Shown here: piece after piece, positions 54,001-64,000 of the stretch
Layout: every line of letters starts with the position of its first letter
Position numbering within the stretch: position 1 is the stretch's first letter
Assembly (NCBI GenBank): GCA_022376465.1
Contig: JACDTU010000019.1
Span: 496,001-560,000 of the forward strand
DNA: 64,000 nucleotides
Reading direction: 5' to 3'
From: Cubamyces lactineus
Taxonomy: Eukaryota; Basidiomycota; Agaricomycetes; Polyporales; Polyporaceae
The notes under the pieces: model-generated
Databases searched by the model: none
What the model was told of the DNA's origin: nothing
What the model saw: only the letters and a program-made list of their open reading frames with translations
Position numbers and translations under genes: made by a program

Positions 54001-55457
54001 AGCGATGAGCTATCTGAAGAGGATTCCGGAGTGTGGAGAAATGTACTGCCATTGCCATGACCGTTGAGCTTGCGTGATGGGAGGGGTGGAGGAGATGGTT
54101 GGGAGGACGCATGCATGGCTTCGCTGTCAGAGTGGACATCGTCGAACGGATCGTGACCTTCAGGAGACACGGTGAGGTACGGAGTTGAATGGGACACAGG
54201 GATCTTCTGGGGCGAGGGGGGTAAAAGTTGTTCAGTATCAGGTGGGAACGATTGTCGAGGGCGACGAGAGTAGGCCGGCTCAGGGGGAGTCTGAGGGGTA
54301 CTCGCGAGTACCTGAGAAGCAGGACGTCCAGGGGGCACAGAGGGCTTTGAACTTGTCGCTGCGGGTGACGGTGGAACACCGGTTCTGCAAGTATAGCATG
54401 AGCGTTAGGGTCACCAAAGATGTAGCCATGTATCCAGAGTCCCGCTGACGAGTGGCGCTAAGCGGTCCAGTAACAAAGAGACTAGACGCTAATAGATATC
54501 CTTGATTTCCTAACCTTACCCAAGGCCCAAGCACCGAGAACATCTGTGTATCGAACCAGCAGATTGCAGAGCACTGCCGGTTGTATATGCACGATATTGG
54601 GAGCGGTGCCGCCTACGGCGAACGCCGGACATATTCAATAGGTAGCAAACCTGCTGCTAAAGCGAGGGCTTCCAAACGCATCATGCGCCCTCCCAGTGAA
54701 TGGTGGGACAAGATGCTCTCAGAATGGCAACAAACGCGCACTAGAACTGAGAACTGCGCTGCACAGACAATGAGAGCCGAGGAATATGTCGGGCCGCCCG
54801 TGCGCGGAACGCGGCGCAGAAGCTCGGTCGGAAGCATTGCCTGGGTAAGCCGAAGAAGGTGGTACGACACGTAGCGCGAGGACAGCCAATGAGAAGAGAA
54901 CATACTCACCCAAACTGTTTGATGAGTGAAGCCACTGCTGGATTCCGAGGCACAGAGTGGTCCTGAGAAGGCGCAGGCGGAGGTGGTGGCGGAGGTCTCC
55001 GTGCAACAGAAGCTGGCCTGGTCGATGCAGAAGGTGGCTCGGACAAAGAGTCATTTTCTGGAGGAGAGATGGTCGTGTCTGGGACCGGGCGTACGAGAGG
55101 ACTGAGGCGTGGGTTGGCAGGAGAAGGTGCGCGGGACGAAGGGCGGACAGGAGGAGGCGGAGGCGGCCGTTTGGTAGCCGCTTTCAAGTCTGATGCAGAG
55201 GAGATGGGGCGGAGGGAAGGGCTACGAGGCTCTGGGTGGTGTGCATCGTGTTCACCTTCAGGGTGAAGGAGGGGTCTGAGCCGAGGACTGGGCGGGACGG
55301 GACCGAGATGGTGGACGGAGCCGGCTGGTTTGAGAGAGGAGGCTGAGGAGGAAGCGGGAGTCGAGTCGGCAGCGAGCTTTTCAAAGCGAGATCGGAGGCT
55401 GCTGACAGCGGGAGAAGGAGCGGACTCTATGCCGTCGGAGGAGTGTTCTGCGGCCAT
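51071..55457 (-). CDS. Inositol-polyphosphate 5-phosphatase with N-terminal propeller-like region (about 1229 aa)
   Basis: Hydrolyses the 5-phosphate of phosphoinositides such as PI(4,5)P2; DNase I-like fold, cytosolic at membranes. Inferred exons, minus strand: 54910-55457, 52433-54384, 51890-52377, 51610-51828 and 51071-51553; the sum closes at 1230 codons. Residues 1-450 are disordered, with proline runs (SH3-ligand-like RPPPPPP). Residues about 480-830 look like a WD40-type beta propeller (YVAVSGHTVAVASHHHLRIYDL, LWLGTKDGHLLEI, VYLGHEGGHISIWS, LWAGSRKGLISAYDI). The catalytic domain from about 845 shows VSWNVDSAKP, the Mg-binding Glu of GMQELID, NCHLAAG, GDMNYRI, PAWCDRVLW and SDHRPI, so all active-site motifs are present. 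The first intron is unusually long (525 nt). It diverges from the PPR-like gene. Confidence 0.92.
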
Positions 55458-56047
55458 GGCGGCAAGTGAAGAGGCAGACGGAGTTATGGATTATTGTCGA
55501 CCGGCGACCGCAGAAGTCCTCGCAGACGGAGCGTTAGGATGCAACGGAAAGGCTTTGCCCGGGAGAGTATTTTACAGCGGAGCAAGGCAAAGACGAAGGA
55601 AGGTGTACGTGTGAGATTGTTGTGGTGAACAGCGGCGTGGATGGCGAGCTCACTGTCGTGGTCGATGGCAAACCAACTTTCCCGCCCTTCCCGCCTCTCG
55701 TCACCCCGTCCCCGCGTCACATCTGCGCCCACCGTGACCCGCCGTCACATTTCCGCAGTAAACCTCGGAAGCCGGCCCGGGCATATTGGGCGCTTTTTCG
55801 TCAATTCGTTCATCTGTAGAAGCGCCCATGGTGCAGCCTCTGCTCTTGCGGCGACCGTCATCTGGCTCCTCGACTTTCTAGGGCTGGATATTCTATCAGT
55901 CTCATCGGACAACGCCTGTCTCCAGTGGTGTGTGAACTCAGCTTACTTTGTAGTGTAGACGCGACTGACGCGTGAGCTCTCCAGCCTGCCTAAACTCTTT
56001 GAGAAAACCTCCGTCGTTCTGGATTCACCGTACGTTCTGTGTTGTGA
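55458..56047. other. Divergent promoter region (phosphatase / PPR-like gene)
   Basis: About 590 bp. Short frames only. An AAGCGCCCAT motif at 55820-55829 and a near-match in reverse orientation (TTGGGCGCTT) about 30 bp upstream resemble an E2F-like palindrome pair; function is not established. Confidence 0.45.
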
Positions 56048-57889
56048 CCGCCGTCAACCGAAGGTTATAACATCTATGTCGTGCAGGCCAATATTGCGAA
56101 CCTATCATTGAGAACGTTCCTTGCACGATCGTGCCTCCACAATGTGCCCTCAAGACGTGCACCACTGAGGCCTCGTTCCTACGCGACTGCTGGGCAGCCG
56201 TCCAAACCCCACAAGAAACCCAAGCCACCACTCCAACGTCCCAAATCTGATGTCGAGCAGCTTTGCACCTCTGTGGCAAGGAAGCTGGCCGACGACAACC
56301 CCTCCGCGGCTGCAGCAATCGTTCACCAGGCCTTAGACCGCGCTGGGCTCAGCAATCCATCTCGCTTTCGCCTTTACGAGCACTCCGTGGCTTCCTTTCT
56401 TCGGTATGGAGATGTAATGAAAGCTGCGATGCTTTACTCTCGTATGACCCGCGAGGGATACATCCCTTCCGTATCCTTGCGCGTCCAGATGCATGTCGTC
56501 AAATTGGCGGAGCTTTCGGCCACCGAAGCCGAGCTGCTGGGGATTGCGAGCGACGCCTGCCGCAATCAGACCTTCCACGAGGCCGCCCTTCGCGACCTTT
56601 TACAGACTCTCGTCGAAGGCCTGAAGGCGTCTCCCCGGCTTGTCCAGCAGGTTGTCAACCGATTCCTTCAAACGCGAGAACCTGAGTACAAGCTCTCGAA
56701 CGACACAGTGACCTACTTGCTGCGGGTCCACGGGAAGGCCGGAGACCAGGAAACCGTGAAGCAATGGTCAGAATATACCTCCGTATCACCACCGATGACC
56801 GAATCCTCGTCACCCGATCCCATCTTGCACCCCTACACGACCCTGCTCCGCGACCTCGCTGCGTCCAAACCCTCGTTCTCCGTATACAAGTGGACATTGG
56901 AGCGGATGCAACAAGACAACGTCCAGCCTGATCTGCCCTTTTTCAACGCGCTCCTCTCATACGAAGTCGCACAGCGCAACTACGACGTCGTCTTTGCGCT
57001 CTACCGCCTGCTCATGGAGAAGCGTACTAGCACCGCCATGCCCCAAGCCCAGACCGTCGCACCTGTCTTCCGTGCCATTCACCGCCTCTCGTGCTCGCAT
57101 CGCTACCGACGCACGCACGGCATCCGCGTCCCCGAAGACATGCCCTCCGCGCGGTCCGTGTACAAAGACATGCTCACCTGTCACCTCGAAGCAACGGGCG
57201 GACGCCCATCCAAACCGTCCCCTGTACTCAACACAACAGTGCTGCACAGGGCGCTCCGCACGTTCATCGCCCGACAAGACTACGCCGCCGCGTACACCGT
57301 CGTGCGCGCGTTCCGCCTCTTCCCCAGCGCGATCGGCGCCCCGGCCCTGGCGACGTACCGCATCGTCTTCGGCGGCCTCCTCGGGCGCATCAGGGCGCAG
57401 TTCCCGCGCCTCGCCGCCCGCCTCGCAGCGGGCCTCGAGCCCGACGCCATATGGGCGTACCGCTTCCTCGGCATGGGCGACCTCGGCGCGCGCGACCTCG
57501 CGGCGCTCACGATGGACATGAGCATGGTGCACCGCGTGCTGCTCGTCGGGACGGACGCGCGGCTCAGCTGCGACTTCGTCGTCGCGCCCTCGTATGCGCG
57601 TCCGCGGTCCGCGGAGCATATGGGCCTCCTGGGCGACTTCTCGGAGAGCGAGGCCGAGCGGATGGAGCGCCTCGCGAACGCGCGCGAGTTTCATGCGCAT
57701 GGTATGCCGTCCCCGTTGGAGTTTTCGGACTTGAAGCCTGTGCCGGAGGGCCAGACGTATGCGGTGGTGCCGTTGGAGCGGGTGTTGAGGAGGGCTATTG
57801 CGGCGGCGTGTACGTCGGAGGGGCCTCTTGCTCGACAGGTGTCCGCGGAGATAGTAAAGGCCAAGGATGAGATGGTGGTGAAGTGGTGA
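56048..57889 (+). CDS. PPR-like mitochondrial protein (about 600 aa), start unresolved
   Basis: Helical-repeat protein with weak pentatricopeptide-repeat character, expected to bind organelle RNA. The N-terminus reads as a mitochondrial presequence, Arg/Ser/Leu-rich and ending RPRSYATAG. Repeat-like units: FRLYEHSVASFLRYGDVMKA, ...MLYSRMTREGYIPSV, TYLLRVHGKAGD, FFNALLSYEVAQRNYDVVFA and HRALRTFIARQDYAAAY. The frame is one uninterrupted exon of about 600 codons, open from 56048, but has no ATG before codon ~120. The ATG at 56076 lies in another frame and gives an 11-codon peptide. The true start is therefore probably in an unseen upstream exon. The last third is strikingly GC-rich (GC3 near saturation from about 57290). 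Family assignment is tentative. Confidence 0.7.
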   Translation, partial: PPSTEGYNIYVVQANIANLSLRTFLARSCLHNVPSRRAPLRPRSYATAGQPSKPHKKPKPPLQRPKSDVEQLCTSVARKLADDNPSAAAAIVHQALDRAGLSNPSRFRLYEHSVASFLRYGDVMKAAMLYSRMTREGYIPSVSLRVQMHVVKLAELSATEAELLGIASDACRNQTFHEAALRDLLQTLVEGLKASPRLVQQVVNRFLQTREPEYKLSNDTVTYLLRVHGKAGDQETVKQWSEYTSVSPPMTESSSPDPILHPYTTLLRDLAASKPSFSVYKWTLERMQQDNVQPDLPFFNALLSYEVAQRNYDVVFALYRLLMEKRTSTAMPQAQTVAPVFRAIHRLSCSHRYRRTHGIRVPEDMPSARSVYKDMLTCHLEATGGRPSKPSPVLNTTVLHRALRTFIARQDYAAAYTVVRAFRLFPSAIGAPALATYRIVFGGLLGRIRAQFPRLAARLAAGLEPDAIWAYRFLGMGDLGARDLAALTMDMSMVHRVLLVGTDARLSCDFVVAPSYARPRSAEHMGLLGDFSESEAERMERLANAREFHAHGMPSPLEFSDLKPVPEGQTYAVVPLERVLRRAIAAACTSEGPLARQVSAEIVKAKDEMVVKW

Positions 57890-58126
57890 TCAATGCTATC
57901 TCTGTGTCTTTCTCTCTCGATTCCTCAGGCTGTCTATAGATCGTCGCACTCATCTGCTCCCTCCGCTCTGTTATACATGTATACTAACAGCTCATATTAC
58001 TGGTACATAGCGAACATAATAACGATGTAAACGACGTGGTATATTCCACTACAGCACGGCAGTGCGAGATTACGGTATATGCGCACTCTGCCTATCCCCA
58101 GTCATCATATACAAGATAGATACACC

Positions 58127-60151
58127 TCATTCTAGATCCAGAATCGACGTTTCGCAACAGGAGGCGACTAGGCCCGCATGCGCCCTTCGTGCAAGGCAAG
58201 ACATCTTCAGCTCGACACGGACAAGACTCAAAAATGACTTGCACCACTCACTCTGCTGCACGTCACGCTCCTCCTCTGGCGGCATCAACGATCCCATCAC
58301 AGGCTCCTCCTCATGCGCAGGCCCATTACGCCTCTGAGCTTGTTGCCCATGCCCTTGTCCACCAGTCGACGCGGACGACGAGTGGGCATGCGCCGAGCCC
58401 AAGGGCACTCCCTCCGCCTGCGGAGGCAAGCCCGCCATGATCATCGGGAGCGGCATCCCAATGATGCCCATCATCCTCTCCTGCGCGTCCTCCCTCTCGC
58501 CCGCCTCACCTTCCGCACCCTGCGCACCGCCCGGTACCCCGCCCTTCGTCCTCCCTCTCCCCCTCCCCCTCCTACTCCCCGCCGACCCAGCACCCGCGCC
58601 CGCACCCTCCTCCCTCCCCTCAACGCGCCGCACAAACTCGCCCCAGCACGCGCGCGCATCCCTGCCCATCAGCTCAAACTCCGCCTGCACGCGCGCGCCC
58701 GCCTGGCGCCAGAGCGCGCGGTGCCGGCAGAACGTCGACTTGACGTACGGCGGCCCGCCGAACGCGCGCCGGAAGACCTCGTCCTGCTTGAGCCCCGGCT
58801 CCGCGGCGGCGAGCCGCTCCATGGCGCGCAGCCCCGCGGCGATTTCGTAGACGAAGAAGTCGTTTGGCCAGCGCCGCGGGAGGGCTCCGACGGAGAGGTA
58901 GAGAGGGGGAGGTGGGGGCGGGATGGCGATTTGGACTGGAAGTGAGGCGGGGGCGGGGTGCGTGCTGGTGGAGGCCGCGGCGGTAGGAGTAGTGACCGCG
59001 GCGGTGGGCTGCATGCTGGTTGAAGATGCGGGCGGTACCTGGTAGACCGGTATGACCGCAGATTGAGTCTCTTGAGTCGTTGTAACACTCTCAGAGAGAA
59101 CAGGCTGGGGCGGAGGCAGGGCCCCAACCGTGCTAGGTGGCTGGGCCTCTTCGGGGGGCTGCGTAGGCTGTCGTGACGAGAAAGATCGCGCGCTACCTGA
59201 GGGGACCGCGACGGCTGGTAGAGCGGGGCTAGTCGCTACAGTAGGGCTCCCACCCTGCGACGAGAACAATACGCTCTGCCCTCGAATCGACGATGGGCTT
59301 CCGGCGAATGAGACAGCAAAACTAGTAGGCTGTATGGATATCGACCGCTGGTGCTTGCTCACAGGAGGACTCAATGACTGGTCCGCCGGCCGCTTGATGC
59401 GGAGGCTTGTCGATAATGGGATGATGGGAATCGCCTTGCCAGATTTGTCCTCATCCTGTAACTTAATCTCGTTCTCGAGTCCGGGACATTCATCATCCTC
59501 CATCCCCTCGAAGAGGTTGCGCCGGATGCGGTAGAGTAAGCGCTGCTCACTCTCGATCCTCCGCACTGCAGAGATCTTCTGCTGCTCCCAGGCACCAGAA
59601 CGTGGGTCGTATGCATCAAGGTAGGAGTTGTCGGATAAAGAGAGGCCATCTACAATGTCAGTGAGACTACTGAACGCGAACAGAGGAAAGGTGGGAATCT
59701 CTTGGTGCAGACGCAGTGGCTGAGTATTCGCCTGGAAGACATGGTGTTGTCAGAACCGTTATGAAGCGTTGAGGAAGTACAGCGCGCAATGCGTTCAAGT
59801 CAGAGATAGTGACATGCTTCCCGGAATCGGGCAATAGACGGCTAATCAAGGTCGACCTACCTTATACCAGAACACGACAGTAACGCTCCGGCTGAGAGAC
59901 TCCACCAGAGCGGACCTGCTATCGTCCGACTCCAGCTCATACATCGGGACTACCGGTGTCCCATAGGCAGAAAGAGGGCCCTGCGAGACCCGGCGATAAT
60001 GCGGCGACTGGACATAGACGGTACGTGGCGAGTCGATAACGGTGGAAGACGTTGAGGATGGAGAGGCGGCCGGTGGAGAAGGCACCGACGAAGGTGCAAA
60101 GGGGATTGAAAAACTTTGACCTGGTCCTGTCTGGATGGGCTGTACAGCCAT
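58127..60151 (-). CDS. Hypothetical protein with disordered middle and helical C-terminal segment (about 631 aa)
   Basis: Not recognised. Inferred exons, minus strand: 59861-60151 and 58127-59731 with a 129-nt intron; the sum closes at 632 codons. A start at 60151 (MAVQPIQTG) is chosen; the frame is open further upstream. Residues 60-160 look folded (SVTVVFWYK, then PLRLHQEIPTFPLFAF, DNSYLDAYDPRSGAWEQQK), residues 165-375 are disordered and Pro/Ser/Thr/Gln-rich, and a helical segment follows at about 375-450 (RRWPNDFFVYEIAAGL ... KSTFCRHRALWRQAG), possibly DNA- or protein-binding. Then a Gly/Arg-rich stretch. The last 40 codons may contain an intron starting at a GTGAGT near the sequence VQQSEW. 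GC3 is extreme at 58450-58900. Confidence 0.6.
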
Positions 60152-60950
60152 CGATCTAGTGTTTGATGACTGCCAGGCACGGCGGAGGCCTTGGGGCCTT
60201 GTGTGATCAGCAGTACACCTAGGAGGCAATAGACGGAAGGCTCACAAGCTCAACGACGGGTACAATGTACAGGATGATTTGCAAGGGGTATAGAGCTTCC
60301 AGTTGCAGGTTACAAGACGCAGCTCAACACCAGGATGCCAAGGGTGGGTCGATACTCGCTTGCCGGCACTAGAACGGCTTCAGAAGGAGTTCTTTGCGTA
60401 CCAACTATTGCAGCTGTCTCAATAAATTCCAAACAGAAGCAGAATGGTAGGCCCAGAGAACGACGGGTATAGGCTGGGATACGGCCGAAGGGAGACGATG
60501 CCGTTCGTTTACCGTCCGAGGACACTGCTGGTGGCAGTAGACGCTTACGCCGGCGAAGCACTGCACTTGCCATATCTGGCAACGTTTCATGGAGAGTGCG
60601 TTTCAGATCGAGCAACCATCGGCGTAGGGCCTCCTCTCTTCAAGTTCCAAACTCCCTGCAGACACACTGACCTCACACGCTTGAAATTTCACCGTCCATT
60701 CTGACCAACGAGTATGTCGCAGAAGCGTAATTCTACGCGCTCCAGTCTATTCGCAACAACCAGGCTAGATCTCAAGAGCAGTGGCCAGCTGTCGCGTCAG
60801 CCTCCCATCTGAACGGTCATTCCAGCCGGACGACGGGGAGCCTAGTCAGATCAACCTATCTTCTCACTCGGATCCTGCATTTTCTTCTGCTGTGTGCTCA
60901 TCGCTCTGCTCTCTATCGCCTAGCCAACACTCGTCAAGGTTATCTTCCTC
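60152..60950. other. Divergent intergenic region
   Basis: About 800 bp. A plus-strand frame of 86 codons with an ATG at 60444 (MVGPENDG) looks somewhat coding but has no domain and no clear splice partner; I do not call it a gene. Confidence 0.45.
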
Positions 60951-61923
60951 ATGAGCTCAATCATGATGCAAATGGACGAACGAACAGCCGCTCCCAATTT
61001 CCGGCTCGACCGACCTCAGGCTCTGGATGAACTACAGGTCGTTTCTATGTCTCTCTCGATGTCCACGTCTTTGCCGCACACTGCAATTGACGTCGCTGTT
61101 CTACTCCCTCGTTGCCGCTCTGGTGCATTCGAGTCTTCTCCCCTGGAACCGGGAATCAACACTGTACCTGACCTGGAACCTATCGATCTGTGGAGTTTGT
61201 ACGAGCTCGTCTCTGAAGGGGTAAATAACATTGCAGGCTCTATGACTTCAGCCTCTTCCTGTCGGTCATGCTGAAGGTTTTCCATCCCATTACTAGCCCC
61301 AGACTGTACAACGCCTCGTTCTCCGGAAGCGTACTACCTCCCCTTACCAGATCAAGCTACCGTTCATGACGGATCGACTGTGCGTACGGCGAAGTGCGTC
61401 TCCTAGGACACCACAATCCTGCCTACCAGTGTCGTTGGAGGAGAACGTCTTCAGGAGCGTGATGGAGGCCCAACCATCGCCGAACGGCGCCACTCTACCC
61501 CCTTCCATCACCTCAGGCACACGTTGCGAAGAGCAGTCTCGAATGGCTGATGTGCAAGACAACCGAAGTGCTGACTCTCAGAGACTTAGCCTTCACGGGC
61601 CCAACGACGATCCCGCTCTCGATGGCCCAGGCACTCTCTTTACACCTACACTTTCCACATTGGACACGTGGTCCGAAATATGCGAAGACCTATGCCGCGC
61701 CATGGAGGTCTTCGCCGTTCTCTCCGAGGTCGCACCCGCGCGGTTCTTCTCCGAAGCCACGGACCTACCGCAGGATGGCTCGCAAATGCTTCTAGCAACC
61801 CTTGCCGCGGGTACCTCGACGTACTGCCTTGCGAGCTCCCTCGGTTTGGAGCCCGAGTCGTCCACCGCGAATGTGCTAGCCGGTCCTTGGAACTCGTTTG
61901 TGTTTCCTCCTCTCGTCGCTTAA
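60951..61923 (+). CDS. Hypothetical protein (about 280 aa)
   Basis: Not recognised. Inferred exons 60951-61220 and 61351-61923 around a 130-nt intron (GTAAAT..TACCAG); the sum closes at 281 codons. The C-terminal half (about 190-280) looks folded: TWSEICEDLCRAMEVFAVLSE, then FFSEATDLPQ and LLATLAAGTSTYCLASSLG. The N-terminal half is Ser/Pro-rich. It could be a transcription-associated or lineage-specific protein, but nothing in the sequence decides this. The stop at 61921 is followed by the cytochrome P450 promoter region. Confidence 0.5.
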
Positions 61924-62597
61924 GCATCGTTGCATGTGTTGGCATGATCTGCTAGGCTTTATGGGATGTACTCTTTCCGGCTTGATATTCGTTGTACTGT
62001 GTATAGTGAGTATCTCTTCTTCCTTGCTCGTAATTGATCTCGGGTTTGAGAACTAGTCTTCCTGTGTGCAGCCAATCCTTGCCTCCATCGTGTGCGCGGG
62101 CCCTATTGGCAGACTAATGTTTCTAAATGTTCCCATGTAAGTCCCATTGACGGGCGCCACCACGTGCTCGCACCGGCATCCCGGGATTTTCGGGACACGG
62201 ATGATATAAGAGCCCTTACGCGGATTACCCGGTGCCTTGCTTGCTCCTCTTGCAGGACCGCGCGGCGGCTACCCAATCATCTTCGTATATGTTCTCGGAC
62301 ATGCAGCAGGAGCTGAGGTATTGGGTGCTCATACTGCAGAGTTTGGGTACTTGGTCCTAGTTTGAGGTAAGTAGCTACAACGCAAGCGGGCCCCGGCGAT
62401 ACCACATTGAATACCGCGGGAAAATACATGTCCTGCACCCATGCTTGCCGGAAGCATCATATGCTCAGCTACAACACCGTCAGTGTCGCCCTCCCCATGT
62501 GCACAAAAGTCAACAACTCCGCTCGTCACCTCGTACGTCCCTTCCCTTCCCTCTCAACTACGACCACCGCCTGTGCGGTCGCTCTCGCCTGCACGCC
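61924..62597. other. Upstream region of the P450 gene
   Basis: About 670 bp without a gene. A frame open from 62445 runs into the P450 coding sequence, but its codons before 62598 do not resemble the family. Confidence 0.5.
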
Positions 62598-64000
62598 ATG
62601 ATCATCCCGTCTGACCTGCAAAGCGCCATACCAGGCTGGAACATATTCCTCATAGGAGCTGCCCTCTACCTAGTCTACAAGGTCGGGAAGTCGTACGCTT
62701 CACGATCCCGCGCGACTCCCCTCTCCGGGCCACCGAGCCCTAGCTGGATCTTTGGCATCCGCAAAGGCGACGGGAACGACCCGAGCGGCGCAGCGCTCTA
62801 CGAGGAGTGGGCGGCCCAATATGGCTCCGTGTACCGCGTGCCCGCACCGTTTGGCTCGACGCGCGTGATCGTGATGGACCCAAAGGCGATTTCGCACTTC
62901 TATACCCTCGAGACGTTCACGTATGTGCAGACGAAGCTGTCGAGGATCGCGATCGAGAACTTGGTGAGTCGTGTGGGACGTCGTGCTCAATTAATTTCTT
63001 ATATGCGTAGTTTGGACGAGGTCTCCTGTGGGCGGAAGGCGAGTCCCATAAGAGGTTAGTCGGAGGAGGTAGAGACGAATCGAGCATCGCTGATTCCTCT
63101 ACACCAGGCAGCGCAAGGCGATCTCTCCCGCGTTCAGTAACGTAGCCATCCGGAGGCTTACATCCGTGTTCTACGACTCGGTATACAAGGTAGTGTCTCG
63201 ATCACTGAGCTAAATCCGAGGGTGCTAACATGCTGGGTAGTTGAAGACCAATTGGGACAACGAACTGGCCTCTGTCGAATCTGCAGTGATTGATGTGCAG
63301 AAGTGGTACGTACCAGCAATACACCCCCACTACCCTGAGCCCACTGACCGTCGCTCGTTTTAGGATGAATCATGTCTCGTACGTTCGGTAACCTCTGCTA
63401 TCGCACCATTGGTGGCTTACACTCTGTTGTGGCATAGGTTGGACAGCGTCGGTATCGCAGGCTTTTCGCACGACTTTGGCTCGCTCGAGGGCAAATACTC
63501 CTCCGTAGCCGACGTCTTCGACCGGATGGGATTCCTCAAACCTCATCCTATAACCGCGCTCGCCATCCTTTTCGGGAACGCCTTCCCTTTCTTGTGGCTA
63601 ATCCCCACCCCTCTCCGGAGGCTACAACAGCAGCTCAATCGGAGCATGGAGGAGATCGCGACCGTGCTCCTCGAGAATACGCGTCGGGAGATGAAGGGCA
63701 CGGGCGAGAAAGGTCGCGAGGAGAAGAGTATCATCGGGCTTTTGAGTGAGTAGAAGCGATGCCTTCTCCCTGGATCACGACGTCGAATGCTTCGCTCCAG
63801 TCAAAGCAGAGGATACCGACTCGAGCCTGCGAATGACGCAGGAAGAGATCATGGCACAGGTAGGTCCCACGAACTCAAGAAGCGCCAACTTTTGCTCACG
63901 ATCCACCAGATGAAGGTCCTCATTTTGGCTGGCTACGAAACCACATCGAGTATGTGACGTACCTAATTACTTCACGCACACTGCTCACCTTTCTCTCCGC
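62598..64000 (+). CDS. Cytochrome P450 (5' part; continues beyond window)
   Basis: Heme monooxygenase anchored in the endoplasmic reticulum by an N-terminal helix (NIFLIGAALYLVYKV) followed by the Pro-rich hinge GPPSPSWIFG. Inferred exons: 62598-62963, 63011-63054, 63108-63189, 63241-63305, 63364-63378 (15 nt), 63438-63745, 63801-63859 and 63910-63949, all in phase. Visible: FGRGLLWAEGESHKRQRKAISPAFS (helix C with W-x3-R-x4 pattern) and, at the right edge, the I-helix oxygen-binding motif AGYETTS. The ExxR and heme Cys motifs lie outside the window, so integrity cannot be judged. It resembles the mushroom CYP family with GxxLWAxGExHxRQRK (often called CYP5144/CYP5150-like), but the exact family is not assignable here. 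The 15-nt exon is noteworthy. Confidence 0.9.

Noticed and set aside
56957..57700. Long minus-strand frame (247 codons) and two long plus-strand frames in the PPR-like gene
   Set aside because: Caused by extreme GC3, which removes stops in all frames; composition is Arg/Ala/Glu-rich without domains.
58313..58945. 210-codon plus-strand frame opposite the hypothetical protein gene
   Set aside because: Arg/Pro/His-rich shadow of a GC-rich minus-strand exon.
1..64000. tRNA, rRNA or CRISPR loci
   Set aside because: I looked for T-loop (GGTTCGA) contexts and regular direct repeats and found nothing that folds or repeats convincingly; a covariance-model scan would be decisive for tRNAs.

Overview
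The window reads as nuclear DNA of a basidiomycete fungus, most likely an Agaricomycete; a wood-decay polypore-type genome would fit, but that is inference. The reasons are: GC-moderate sequence; densely packed genes with many 45-80 nt GT-AG introns; expanded families typical of mushroom-forming fungi (RecQ-like helicase, DUF6589 protein, HET-domain proteins, cytochrome P450); and a young Ty3/Gypsy chromovirus of the self-priming Tf1/sushi kind. Most gene models below are my own splice reconstructions from GT..AG sites and phase. Where exon sums are given they close in frame, but no transcript evidence was available.

Layout. 1-14.2 kb: a RecQ-like helicase gene (minus, runs off the left edge) and a DUF6589 gene (plus) stand head to head. 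An 8.9-kb LTR retrotransposon (1702-10601) with apparently identical 542-bp LTRs and a 5-bp target duplication has inserted between them. 14.3-15.4 kb: a truncated HET-domain pseudogene. 15.7-34.4 kb: a housekeeping block holding a cytosolic GH85 ENGase, a YTA7/ATAD2-type chromatin AAA ATPase, a two-RRM hnRNP-like protein, the PdxT glutaminase of vitamin B6 synthesis, an unknown Ser/Pro-rich protein, an IMPACT/UPF0029-domain protein and a secreted S28 serine peptidase. 34.6-50.0 kb: three HET paralogues on the minus strand, interspersed with repeats (a 101-bp-arm inverted repeat, and a long-TIR element with a 501-bp TIR element nested in one arm) and a TVP38/DedA-family Golgi membrane protein. 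51.0-64.0 kb: an inositol-polyphosphate 5-phosphatase with an N-terminal propeller-like region, a PPR-like mitochondrial protein, two unrecognised proteins and the 5' part of a cytochrome P450.

The most unusual object is the retrotransposon. Its predicted mRNA start pairs over 12 nt with the primer-binding site (self-priming). Its roughly 1.08-kb leader has no ATG in any frame, yet carries a methionine-free ORF of about 310 codons that ends in an ATGA overlap with gag. Gag and pol are joined by a textbook -1 slippery heptamer directly at the gag stop. A fourth, unrecognised ORF of 430 codons follows pol. The right LTR points at the DUF6589 start codon from 60 bp away, so the insertion may have rewired a shared promoter.

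The second theme is allorecognition-type genes: three apparently intact HET paralogues, all with a conserved cysteine module before the HET domain, and one decayed relative, all next to transposon debris.
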